From contig JAHZJY010000083.1 in the NCBI GenBank assembly GCA_022600695.1, positions 1-14,485 of the forward strand: a stretch of DNA of 14,485 nucleotides. The letters are read 5' to 3'. The translations under genes and the position numbers were made by a program. Shown here piece after piece: positions 1 to 5,563 of this stretch (the stretch's first letter is position 1; every line of letters begins with the position of its first letter). This stretch comes from Actinomycetes bacterium. Its GTDB lineage: Bacteria > Actinomycetota > Actinomycetes > Mycobacteriales > Mycobacteriaceae. The notes under the pieces were generated by a model. That model saw only the letters and a list, made by a program, of their open reading frames with translations, did not search any database and was not told the origin of the DNA.

Positions 1-2
1 GA

Positions 3-119
3 CGACTCGACCGCCACTACGAAGTCACCCTCACAGCACACGAAGGCTTCCTCTACCTCAGCCAGATCGCCTTACTACTACGCAGACTCGACCGCACCCA
101 GTTGTTCGACACGCTTTAG
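3..119 (+). CDS. IS transposase, C-terminal end only (5' part lies outside the window)
   Basis: The reading frame is open from the window edge and encodes 38 residues before a TAG stop, ending in LLLRRLDRTQLFDTL with an upstream EGFLYLSQIALLL segment. This looks like the C-terminal end of a DDE transposase of the IS5/IS4 kind, recalled from mycobacterial insertion sequences. The catalytic residues would lie upstream, so intactness cannot be judged. Codon use differs from the rest of the window: there is a TTA leucine and consecutive CTA leucines, which are rare in this GC-rich genome and fit a horizontally acquired element. I could not identify a convincing terminal inverted repeat in the 48 bp before the next gene. 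The family assignment is from memory and moderate. Confidence 0.55.
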   Translation, partial: RLDRHYEVTLTAHEGFLYLSQIALLLRRLDRTQLFDTL

Positions 120-167
120 CCCCCGAAATCAAGACCAGGGCTGTACATCAGGGGAAGAACGCAGCCG

Positions 168-647
168 TCATGTCGATCCCGGCGCGCGGAGCAGAACGGT
201 CTTCAGCGCCGTCCGGAACTCCTCGGAGAGGGCGGCCGGGCCCTGCTCACCGAGCAGCACCAGCACGGTGTCGCACACCCCGATGCACGTCCGGTCGATG
301 AACAATGCCGTCGAGGCCACATAGGAGGTACGTCCGATCCGGCCCACCGCCGCACCGGTGGTGATCAGCACCGGCCAGTGCGCCTCAGCCAGAAAGTGCA
401 CGGTGTTCTGCGAGGTCACCAGCCGCAGTCGCCGCCCGCCCGCGCGGTAGGCGTCGGGGAGCAACCCGCGGTTCATGGTGGCGCGGGCGTTCTCGTGCAG
501 TGCCTCCAGGGCCAGGTTGTTCAGATGCGCGTTGGCGTCCATATCGCCGTAGCGGGCCGCGATATCCTCGACCACCGGATAGGACTCCAACCGCAATCGC
601 ATCGGGTCGGGGCGGGCGGCGGTCGTCGTCCAGTCGGTCACAAGCAC
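168..647 (-). CDS. Acyl-CoA thioesterase, hotdog-fold (4HBT-like)
   Basis: A 159-residue protein with the hallmark motif YGDMDANAHLNN at residues 33-44, matching the YxDxDxxGHxNN signature of 4-hydroxybenzoyl-CoA thioesterase-like proteins. In this family the aspartate acts in hydrolysis of an acyl-CoA thioester to free acid and CoA. A single hotdog domain of this size is normal for the family, which works as dimers or tetramers in the cytoplasm. There is no signal peptide or membrane segment. The start is uncertain: the longest form begins with GTG at 647, but an in-frame ATG at 600-602 (residue 16) begins nearer the conserved domain, and neither has a clear Shine-Dalgarno sequence. It is transcribed divergently from the dehydrogenase-like gene and its stop is 48 bp from the transposase end. 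The substrate cannot be told from sequence; involvement in lipid metabolism is inference. Confidence 0.8.
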   Translation of the reverse strand: MLVTDWTTTAARPDPMRLRLESYPVVEDIAARYGDMDANAHLNNLALEALHENARATMNRGLLPDAYRAGGRRLRLVTSQNTVHFLAEAHWPVLITTGAAVGRIGRTSYVASTALFIDRTCIGVCDTVLVLLGEQGPAALSEEFRTALKTVLLRAPGST

Positions 648-650
648 GGC

Positions 651-656
651 AGCCTA
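651..656 (-). promoter_or_regulatory. Possible -10 element for the thioesterase gene
   Basis: On the minus strand the hexamer reads TAGGCT, which fits the mycobacterial TANNNT -10 pattern. Its end is 3 nt before the GTG at 647, so a transcript starting 6-7 nt further would begin inside the first codons. This would favour a start at or after residue 3, or the ATG at 600-602 with a leader of about 40 nt. No -35 is evident. Confidence 0.3.
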
Positions 657-675
657 ACCGGGCCGGGGGCCTCGT

Positions 676-681
676 TACACT
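676..681 (+). promoter_or_regulatory. -10 element placing a leaderless start for the SDR-like gene
   Basis: TACACT fits the TANNNT -10 consensus of mycobacterial housekeeping promoters. It ends 5 nt before the GTG at 687, so transcription would be expected to start at or within a base or two of that GTG. Leaderless genes with ATG/GTG at the 5' end are common in mycobacteria. There is no Shine-Dalgarno sequence before either candidate start, which fits. No convincing -35 hexamer was seen. Confidence 0.45.
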
Positions 682-686
682 CCGTT

Positions 687-731
687 GTGCCCAATGCCGA
701 CATGCCCAATGCCGATGTCCCCAATGCGGGG
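687..731 (+). repeat. Three 15-bp tandem repeats over the SDR-like gene start
   Basis: Units at 687-701, 702-716 and 717-731 share the core CCCAATGC. Units 1 and 2 match at 13 of 15 bases; units 1 and 3 match at 11 of 15. They encode PNAD, PNAD, PNAG, each preceded by V/M/V. The first unit begins with GTG and the second with ATG, so the repeat duplicates a potential start codon. Being a multiple of three, copy changes would keep the frame. Confidence 0.85.
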
Positions 732-2168
732 ATCGACCCTGAGCGCCTGACAGTGACGCTGGCCGTCCTGGCCGAATTGCACCAACTCGACGAGAAGCAC
801 CCGGACTTCATCGCGGTGCGCCGGGCGACCGCGCACATGTTCAAGGCCGCGAAGAAGTCGCGCCGCGACGAGAAACGGGCGCAGATCGCCGACGCCGATC
901 GCGCGGTGGTTGCCGCGACCGCGACCGGGGCCCCCGATCGCATCGACGACGAAACCCGCGGCATCCCGCTCTCCACCTCGACGACCACCCCGAGCGCGGG
1001 CACCCTGCTCAAGTCCCGGGCCTGCTACATCTGCAAGTCGCACTACACCCGGGTCGATGCGTTCTATCACCAGCTGTGCCCGGACTGCGCGGCGTTCAGC
1101 CATGCCAAACGCGAAGCGCGCACCGATCTGACCGGTAAGCGGGCGCTGCTCACCGGTGGCCGGGCGAAGATCGGCATGTACATCGCCCTGCGTCTGTTGC
1201 GCGACGGCGCCTATACCACCATCACCACCCGGTTCCCGAGGGATGCGGTGCGCCGGTTCGCCGGTCTGCCGGATGCGCCCGACTGGCTGCACCGGCTTCG
1301 GGTCGTCGGGGTCGACCTTCGGGACCCGGCGCAGGTGGTCGCACTCGCCGACGAGGTCGCGTCGGCCGGGCCGTTGGACATTCTGATCAACAACGCCGCC
1401 CAGACGGTGCGCCGATCCCCGGGTGCCTACGCACCGCTGGCGGAGGCCGAACTCGCACCGCTGCCCGACGGTCCGCTGCCGGAACTGCTGACCTTCGGGC
1501 ACACCAACGACGCGCACCCGCAGGCGCTGGCCGCCTCGGTGGCGAGCCACCCGATCCTGGCGGCGGCCGCCTCGCGCGCTGATGAGCTGACCACCAGCGC
1601 GCTGGCCGCCGGATCGAGCTCGCTGGAGCGGATGGCCGCCGGTACCGCCATCGACGCCGGCGGGCTGGTTCCCGACGAGCAGCAGGTGAACAGCTGGACC
1701 CAGCATGTCCAGGAGGTCGAGCCGCTGGAGATGCTGGAGGTGCAACTGGCCAACACGACCGCGCCGTTCCTGCTGATCAGCCGGCTGCGTCCGGCGCTGG
1801 CCAGCTCAGCGGCCCGGCGCAGGTACGTGGTCAACGTCTCCGCGATGGAGGGGGTGTTCTCCCGCCGCTACAAGGGTCCGGGCCATCCGCATACCAATAT
1901 GGCCAAAGCCGCCCTCAATATGCTGACCCGGACCAGCGCGGGGGAGATGTTCGAGACCGACGCCATCCTGATGACCAGTGTCGACACCGGGTGGATCACC
2001 GACGAACGCCCACACTTCACGAAGGTTCGCCTCGCGGCGGAGGGTTTCCACGCCCCGCTGGATCTGGTCGACGGCGCGGCCCGGGTTTATGACCCGATCG
2101 TCCAGGGGGAGGCGGGGGTGGATCTGTACGGGGTGTTCCTCAAGGACTACCGGCCCGCGAACTGGTGA
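687..2168 (+). CDS. SDR-family oxidoreductase-like protein with N-terminal four-Cys zinc motif
   Basis: Starting at the GTG at 687 gives 493 residues. Residues 112-136 hold CYIC and CPDC (C113, C116, C131, C134), a likely zinc-binding knuckle. A Rossmann-fold SDR domain follows: the nucleotide loop ALLTGGRAKIG (153-163), an acidic D210 after the third strand, and NNAA at 235-238. A long insertion of about 110 residues rich in Ala and acidic residues (roughly 245-355) precedes the catalytic part. The VNVSA strand supplies Ser385, and K407 lies in HTNMAK, but the usual YxxxK tyrosine position is Thr403. The protein is about twice a classical SDR (250 residues). Such proteins are NAD(P)-dependent oxidoreductases as a family, but altered catalysis or a non-enzymatic role is possible. 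Translation could also begin at the ATG at 702-704. The substrate is unknown. Confidence 0.85.
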   Translation: MPNADMPNADVPNAGIDPERLTVTLAVLAELHQLDEKHPDFIAVRRATAHMFKAAKKSRRDEKRAQIADADRAVVAATATGAPDRIDDETRGIPLSTSTTTPSAGTLLKSRACYICKSHYTRVDAFYHQLCPDCAAFSHAKREARTDLTGKRALLTGGRAKIGMYIALRLLRDGAYTTITTRFPRDAVRRFAGLPDAPDWLHRLRVVGVDLRDPAQVVALADEVASAGPLDILINNAAQTVRRSPGAYAPLAEAELAPLPDGPLPELLTFGHTNDAHPQALAASVASHPILAAAASRADELTTSALAAGSSSLERMAAGTAIDAGGLVPDEQQVNSWTQHVQEVEPLEMLEVQLANTTAPFLLISRLRPALASSAARRRYVVNVSAMEGVFSRRYKGPGHPHTNMAKAALNMLTRTSAGEMFETDAILMTSVDTGWITDERPHFTKVRLAAEGFHAPLDLVDGAARVYDPIVQGEAGVDLYGVFLKDYRPANW

Positions 2169-2214
2169 CGAGCCCCCGCGACAGTGCGTGTCGGTACGCG
2201 AACGCGCCGTGGCG

Positions 2215-2237
2215 GCGAGCGTTTTTCGCACGCTCGC
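2215..2237. terminator. Hairpin between convergent genes, possible bidirectional terminator
   Basis: GCGAGCGT (2215-2222) pairs perfectly with ACGCTCGC (2230-2237) around a 7-nt loop TTTTCGC, giving an 8-bp GC-rich stem. It lies between the stop of the SDR-like gene (2168) and the stop of the minus-strand small gene (2249). There is no U-tract after the stem, which is common for GC-rich actinobacterial terminators. The decamer GCGGCGAGCG occurs directly repeated, once within each arm region. Terminator function is inference. Confidence 0.5.
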
Positions 2238-2248
2238 GGCGAGCGCCG

Positions 2249-2365
2249 TTACACCGGGGGATAAGTGGGTGTGCCGGTCCAGTCGGTGCCGCGCAGCGCC
2301 CAGGGCAGCCAGCTGAAGAAGTATTCGATCTCGTCGGTCGCGTCATAGTCCGGATTGGGATCCAT
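2249..2365 (-). CDS. Small 38-residue protein, function unknown
   Basis: The minus-strand frame begins MDPNPDYDATDEIEYFF and ends in GTPTYPPV with a TAA stop. A perfect GGAGG (plus-strand 2373-2377) sits 7 nt before the ATG, the best Shine-Dalgarno sequence in the left half of the window. A TACAGT -10 lies further upstream. Codons are strongly G/C at the third position, like the long genes. The peptide is acidic in its first half and aromatic (three Trp, four aromatic Tyr/Phe residues in the middle), with no signal peptide or obvious membrane helix. It is divergent from the TetR gene, sharing the 140-bp region between them, so it could be a target of that regulator. I do not recognise a family. 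Confidence 0.65.
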   Translation of the reverse strand: MDPNPDYDATDEIEYFFSWLPWALRGTDWTGTPTYPPV

Positions 2366-2398
2366 GCTCAAACCTCCATCGTGCGTTCCGACTCGATC

Positions 2399-2404
2399 AC
2401 TGTA
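2399..2404 (-). promoter_or_regulatory. -10 element for the 38-residue gene
   Basis: On the minus strand the hexamer reads TACAGT (TANNNT pattern), 33 nt upstream of the ATG, which would give a leader of roughly 26 nt containing the GGAGG. No clear -35 match was seen at 16-18 nt. Confidence 0.4.
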
Positions 2405-2460
2405 TCCCGCCGGACCGCGTGGCAGGGCCGAACCCGCTCGTTGCCTGAAATGAGGGCGCC

Positions 2461-2478
2461 TAAACTGTCCAACCAGTT
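2461..2478 (+). promoter_or_regulatory. Candidate tetR promoter with overlapping palindromic operator
   Basis: TAAACT (2461-2466) fits the -10 pattern and would start transcription near 2473, about 33 nt before the TetR start. A TTGCCT at 2441-2446 is a poor -35 because the spacing is only 14 nt. Overlapping the -10 is the inverted repeat AACTG (2463-2467), six bases, CAGTT (2474-2478). A 16-bp dyad over the promoter of a TetR gene is the usual arrangement for autorepression. The match is short, so it could be chance. Confidence 0.4.
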
Positions 2479-2505
2479 GATAGGGCGTACCTGAGCGAGG
2501 ACAGC

Positions 2506-3165
2506 ATGCCACCGGAGAACGGCACCAGCCGACGCGAAGAGTTGTTGGCCGTCGCCACCAAGCTGTTTGCGGCGCGCGGCTACCACGGAACCAGGATGGA
2601 CGATGTGGCGGAGGTGGTGGGCCTGAACAAGGCGACCGTCTATCACTACTACGCCAGCAAATCGCTGATCCTGTTCGACATCTACCGCCAGGCCGCGGAG
2701 AACACCCTGGCCGCGGTGCACGACGATCCGTCGTGGTCCGCCCGCGAAGCGCTGTACCAGTACACGGTGCGTCTGTTGACCAATATCGCGGAGAACCCGG
2801 AGGGCGCGGCGGTGTACTTCCAGGAGCAGCCCTATATCGCCGAATGGTTCACCGAGGAGCAGGTGGCGGAGGTTCGCGGCAAGGAAACCCAGGTCTACGA
2901 GCACGTTACCGGCCTGATCGACCGGGGCATCGCCAGCGGCGAATTCTTCGAGTGTGACTCCCACGTGGTGGCTCTGGGCTATATCGGCATGACGATGGGC
3001 GCCTACCGATGGTTACGCCCGGACGGCCGGCGCACCGCCGCCGAGATCGCCGCCGAGTTCTCGACCGCGCTGCTGCGCGGGCTGATCCGCGACGAGAAGA
3101 CCCGGGTTCGATCACCGCTGGGGCAGGCCGGACCGGCCGTGCCCACCGGCAGGGCGCACGCCTGA
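2506..3165 (+). CDS. TetR-family transcriptional regulator
   Basis: A 219-residue protein with a TetR N-terminal DNA-binding domain at about residues 9-55: RREELLAVATKLFAARGY, then the helix-turn-helix MDDVAEVVGLNKATVYHYYASK. The C-terminal ligand and dimer region (60-200) contains VYFQEQPYI, GIASGEFFE and RWLRPDGR, which resemble the C-terminal domain of KstR2-like regulators that sense acyl-CoA-type ligands. This comparison is from memory. A GAGG lies 5 nt before the ATG at 2506. The stop codon shares one base with the next start, so it forms a two-gene unit with the SRPBCC gene, upstream of and co-directional with the mce operon. Control of itself, the divergent small gene and the mce operon by this regulator is inferred from position and nearby palindromes. 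Confidence 0.93.
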   Translation: MPPENGTSRREELLAVATKLFAARGYHGTRMDDVAEVVGLNKATVYHYYASKSLILFDIYRQAAENTLAAVHDDPSWSAREALYQYTVRLLTNIAENPEGAAVYFQEQPYIAEWFTEEQVAEVRGKETQVYEHVTGLIDRGIASGEFFECDSHVVALGYIGMTMGAYRWLRPDGRRTAAEIAAEFSTALLRGLIRDEKTRVRSPLGQAGPAVPTGRAHA

Positions 3166-3608
3166 TGCCGTTGGTGAGTAGAACACTCGAGGTCAACGCC
3201 GGGGCGGCGGCGATCCTGGGCATCGTCGCCGATTTCGAGTCCTATCCGCGGTGGAACGACGAGGTGACGGCGGTCTACATCCTGGCTCGGTATCACGATG
3301 GCCGGCCCAGCCAGTTACGGATCGACACCGAGATTCAGGGCCATGCCGGAACGTACATCCAGGCGGTCTACTATCCGAGCGCCGCGCAGATTCAGACGGT
3401 GATGCAACAGGGTGACCTGTTCGCCAAACAGGAGCAGCTGTTCTCCGTGGTCGAGATGGGCCCGCTGAGCCTGCTGACCGTCGACCTCGATGTCGAGACA
3501 TCGTTCGCGGTACCGGCGGTGATGGTCAAGAAACTCGTCAACGATGCACTCGAGCACCTCGCGAACAACCTCAAGGCCCGGGCCGAGGAGCTCTCGGCGG
3601 GCGCCTGA
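3165..3608 (+). CDS. SRPBCC (START/polyketide-cyclase-like) family protein
   Basis: The TGATG junction joins the TetR stop to the ATG at 3165, giving 147 residues. The N-terminal sequence VNAGAAAILGIVADFESYPRWNDEV (residues 10-34) is the typical SRPBCC opening helix and strand, where the family motif is VxxFExYPxW. The region continues with the alternating strands of a helix-grip fold and a long C-terminal helix (118-142). Such proteins have a deep hydrophobic cavity that binds lipids or polycyclic molecules. No catalytic residues can be assigned. There is no signal peptide, so it is probably cytoplasmic. Coupling to TetR and placement before an Mce lipid importer suggest a role in binding or sensing the imported lipid, which is inference. 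An upstream in-frame extension inside tetR was rejected as non-coding. Confidence 0.88.
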   Translation: MPLVSRTLEVNAGAAAILGIVADFESYPRWNDEVTAVYILARYHDGRPSQLRIDTEIQGHAGTYIQAVYYPSAAQIQTVMQQGDLFAKQEQLFSVVEMGPLSLLTVDLDVETSFAVPAVMVKKLVNDALEHLANNLKARAEELSAGA

Positions 3609-3763
3609 GATTGCCATCGGAAGCCACCGAGATGTCGATGCGCTGCCCTGAAATCCGGCCGTCAGGACACCGAACACCGAGCTGCGAGCGCTTTTCGGCG
3701 GCGCCCGGAAAATGATGTCGGGCAAATTGTGCCGTTGCCGCATGCCCCTCGTGAGGGATCGGG

Positions 3764-3769
3764 TACATT
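3764..3769 (+). promoter_or_regulatory. Candidate -10 element of the mce operon promoter
   Basis: TACATT fits TANNNT. Transcription starting 6-7 nt downstream would begin at about 3776, the first base of the 30-bp palindrome, giving a leader of roughly 127 nt before yrbEA. No good -35 lies 16-18 nt upstream; the region there holds the CCCTC-GT-GAGGG dyad, which may bind a regulator. Confidence 0.45.
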
Positions 3770-3775
3770 CCTGTG

Positions 3776-3805
3776 GTCTCTGTTACTACTGAGTTGTAAA
3801 GAGAC
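3776..3805 (+). promoter_or_regulatory. 30-bp imperfect palindrome, candidate operator or leader hairpin
   Basis: The arms are GTCTCT (3776-3781) with AGAGAC (3800-3805), TTAC (3783-3786) with GTAA (3796-3799), and ACT (3788-3790) with AGT (3792-3794), centred on G3791. There is one T-T mismatch (3787/3795) and one extra G (3782), so 13 base pairs form. The inner 17 bp are a near-perfect dyad of TetR-operator length and are AT-rich against the surrounding DNA. It sits at the predicted transcription start, so it could be bound by the adjacent TetR protein, or fold at the very 5' end of the mRNA. Confidence 0.6.
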
Positions 3806-3840
3806 ACGGATCACTGGCCGCACGGCTTTGGGGAGGTTGC

Positions 3841-3906
3841 GTGACGAACGGTTCTCCGTTGCGCCGCTGCGACCGGTGCGGCTCTGCGCCAGGGGTAGCG
3901 CGATGA
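3841..3906 (+). CDS. Upstream reading frame (21 codons), possible leader peptide
   Basis: GTG at 3841 is preceded by GGGGAGG (3830-3836) with 4 nt spacing. The frame runs 21 codons through RRCDRCG and ends in TGA (3904-3906), which overlaps the yrbEA ATG in an ATGA junction. The frame differs from yrbEA. The arrangement would let ribosomes finishing the short frame start yrbEA, so the peptide could couple or regulate operon translation. Short Cys-containing leader peptides that control downstream genes are known in mycobacteria. The CxxC here is not a run of cysteines, so the mechanism is open. Translation of this frame is inferred from the Shine-Dalgarno sequence and overlap only. Confidence 0.45.
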   Translation: MTNGSPLRRCDRCGSAPGVAR

Positions 3907-4697
3907 CGACGACGACCGGCGTGAGCGGGTATCTGAGCAAGCGCTTCAGAGGTCCGATGATCGCCATGGGCGGCTTCTTCAAGATGTGTGTGCTCACCAC
4001 CAAAGCGTTGGCGCGGCCGTTCGAGTGGAAAGAGTTCACCCAGTTCAGCTGGTTCCTCATGACGGTCGCAATGCTGCCGACCTTCGCGATGTCGATCCCA
4101 CTGACGGTGCTGATCATCTTCATCTTCAACCTGCTGCTGCAGGAACTCGGCGCGGCCGACGTCTCCGGTGCGGGTGCGGCCCTGGCCTCGGTGACCCAAC
4201 TCGGTCCGCTGGTGACGGTGCTCGTGGTCGCGGGCGCCGGATCAACAGCCATTTGCGCCGACCTCGGCGCGCGCACCATCCGCGAGGAGATCGACGCACT
4301 CGAGGTGCTCGGCATCGACCCGATCCACCGTTTGGTGGTTCCCCGGGTGTTCGCCTCGGTGCTGGTGGCCGTCCTCCTCAACGGCGCTGTCATCACGATC
4401 GGCCTGGTGGGCAGCTTCATCTTCGGCGTCGGCCTGCAGAACATCTCCGCCGGCGCCTATCTACAGACATTGACGTTGGTGACGGGTCTGCCCGAAGTGA
4501 TCATCTCGATCGCCAAAGCGGTGGCCTTCGGCCTGATAGCCGGCTTGGTGGGGTGTTATCGCGGGCTGACGGTCGGCGGCGGCGCCAAGGGTGTGGGAAT
4601 CGCGGTGAACGAGACCCTGGTGCTGTGCGTGGTCGCACTGTTCGCGGTCAACGTCATCTTCACGACCATCGGCGTGCGATTCGGGACGGGGAGATAG
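3903..4697 (+). CDS. yrbEA: YrbEA, MlaE-type permease subunit of Mce lipid importer
   Basis: A 264-residue integral membrane protein of the MlaE/YrbE family, which forms the inner-membrane permease of the Mce ABC transporter together with YrbEB. The start MTTTTGVSGYL matches the length and opening of M. tuberculosis YrbE1A as I recall it, and AGGGG lies 7 nt before the ATG; an upstream in-frame extension to 3729 was rejected. Hydrophobic segments lie at about 50-80, 98-118, 148-180, 195-218 and 235-258. The conserved cytoplasmic loop EEIDALEVLGIDP (128-140) is the family signature that contacts the ATPase. The C-terminus TTIGVRFGTGR is also typical. It is the first gene of the operon, and yrbEB follows immediately. 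The ATPase partner (MceG) is not in this window, as is usual. Confidence 0.95.
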   Translation: MTTTTGVSGYLSKRFRGPMIAMGGFFKMCVLTTKALARPFEWKEFTQFSWFLMTVAMLPTFAMSIPLTVLIIFIFNLLLQELGAADVSGAGAALASVTQLGPLVTVLVVAGAGSTAICADLGARTIREEIDALEVLGIDPIHRLVVPRVFASVLVAVLLNGAVITIGLVGSFIFGVGLQNISAGAYLQTLTLVTGLPEVIISIAKAVAFGLIAGLVGCYRGLTVGGGAKGVGIAVNETLVLCVVALFAVNVIFTTIGVRFGTGR

Positions 4698-5558
4698 ATG
4701 GCGACGGCAGCGGTTCCCTCGCGGTTTCCCCGGTTCGACGCGGGCAAATGGGCCAGCAAGCCCGGCCGTTTCCTCGATAGCACCGGCAAGATCGCCTGGT
4801 TCACCATCCAGGCTCTGCGCGAGACCTCCCACGCGCTGCGTTACTACCCCAAAGAGATCATCCGCCTGATCGCCGAGATCGGTATGGGCGCGGGAGCGAT
4901 GGCCGTGGTCGGCGGCACGGTCGCCATCGTCGGCTTCGTGACCCTGTCCGCCGGTTCGCTCATCGCCATCCAGGGCTTCGCCTCCCTGGGCAATATCGGG
5001 GTGGAGGCGTTCACCGGCTTCCTGGCCGCCATGGTCAACGTCCGCCTCACCGCTCCGGTGGTGACCGGTCAGTCGCTGGCCGCGACCGTCGGGGCCGGCG
5101 CGACCGCCGAGTTGGGTGCGATGCGGATCTCCGAGGAGATCGACGCCCTGGAGGTGATGGGCATCAAGTCCATTTCCTATCTGGTGTCCACCCGCATCCT
5201 CGCCGGCACCGTGGTGATCATCCCGCTGTACGCGATGTCGCTGATCATGGCCTTCCTGGCCGCCCAGCTCACCACCACGGTCCTGTACGGACAATCCAGT
5301 GGCACCTACGCCCACTACTTCCACACCTTCCTGCGACCCAGCGACGTCTTCTGGTCGTTCATCGAGGTGATCATCATTTCGATGGTCGTGATGATCAACC
5401 ACTGCTACTTCGGCTACAACGCCAGCGGCGGGCCGGTGGGCGTCGGTGAGGCCGTCGGTAAGTCGATGCGGGCCTCGCTCGTCGTGGTCCAGATCGTGGT
5501 CCTGTTCGCTTCGTTGGCGCTGTACGGCACCAACCCGAACTTCAATTTGACGGTGTAG
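4698..5558 (+). CDS. yrbEB: YrbEB, second MlaE-type permease subunit of Mce importer
   Basis: A 286-residue membrane protein starting directly after the yrbEA stop, with GGGGAG 4 nt before the ATG. It has a longer polar N-terminal stretch (1-55) than YrbEA, then hydrophobic segments at about 62-95, 105-135, 165-195, 225-245 and 260-280. The signature loop EEIDALEVMGIKS (146-158) follows GATAELGAMRI, and the C-terminus LYGTNPNFNLTV is typical of YrbEB. It should pair with YrbEA as the permease heterodimer under the MCE protein tube. Many blocks, such as GFASLGNIGVEAFTGF, match M. tuberculosis YrbE1B from memory, supporting an Mce1-type operon. mceA starts 5 bp downstream. Confidence 0.95.
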   Translation: MATAAVPSRFPRFDAGKWASKPGRFLDSTGKIAWFTIQALRETSHALRYYPKEIIRLIAEIGMGAGAMAVVGGTVAIVGFVTLSAGSLIAIQGFASLGNIGVEAFTGFLAAMVNVRLTAPVVTGQSLAATVGAGATAELGAMRISEEIDALEVMGIKSISYLVSTRILAGTVVIIPLYAMSLIMAFLAAQLTTTVLYGQSSGTYAHYFHTFLRPSDVFWSFIEVIIISMVVMINHCYFGYNASGGPVGVGEAVGKSMRASLVVVQIVVLFASLALYGTNPNFNLTV

Positions 5559-5563
5559 CGCCC

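Larger units (their letters stand above)
3609..3902. other. Intergenic control region upstream of the mce operon
   Basis: This 294-bp gap carries, in order: a weak hairpin GCCCG (3703-3707) / CGGGC (3719-3723) with an 11-nt loop followed by AAATT, possibly ending the tetR unit; a 12-bp near-palindrome CCCTC-GT-GAGGG (3746-3757) where a -35 region would lie; a -10 TACATT; a 30-bp imperfect palindrome; and a short upstream reading frame. The last three are listed separately. Positions 3609-3700 show nothing I can assign. Confidence 0.6.

Noticed and set aside
378..686. In-frame extension of the SDR-like gene upstream of 687
   Set aside because: It lies antisense to the thioesterase and reads as arginine/glycine-rich non-homologous sequence; the -10 and tandem repeat place the start at 687 or 702.
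675..1745. Long minus-strand open frame opposite the SDR-like gene
   Set aside because: Composition (Arg, Gly, His and Gln-rich, no domain) is that of an antisense shadow in high-GC DNA; the plus strand carries clear SDR motifs.
3009..3164. Upstream extension of the SRPBCC gene inside tetR
   Set aside because: The extension is Arg-rich out-of-frame tetR sequence; the TGATG junction and fold start support 3165.
3729..3902. In-frame extension of yrbEA to an ATG at 3729
   Set aside because: It would start upstream of the predicted promoter and cross the palindrome. YrbEA proteins begin close to MTTTTGVSGY, and an SD precedes 3903.
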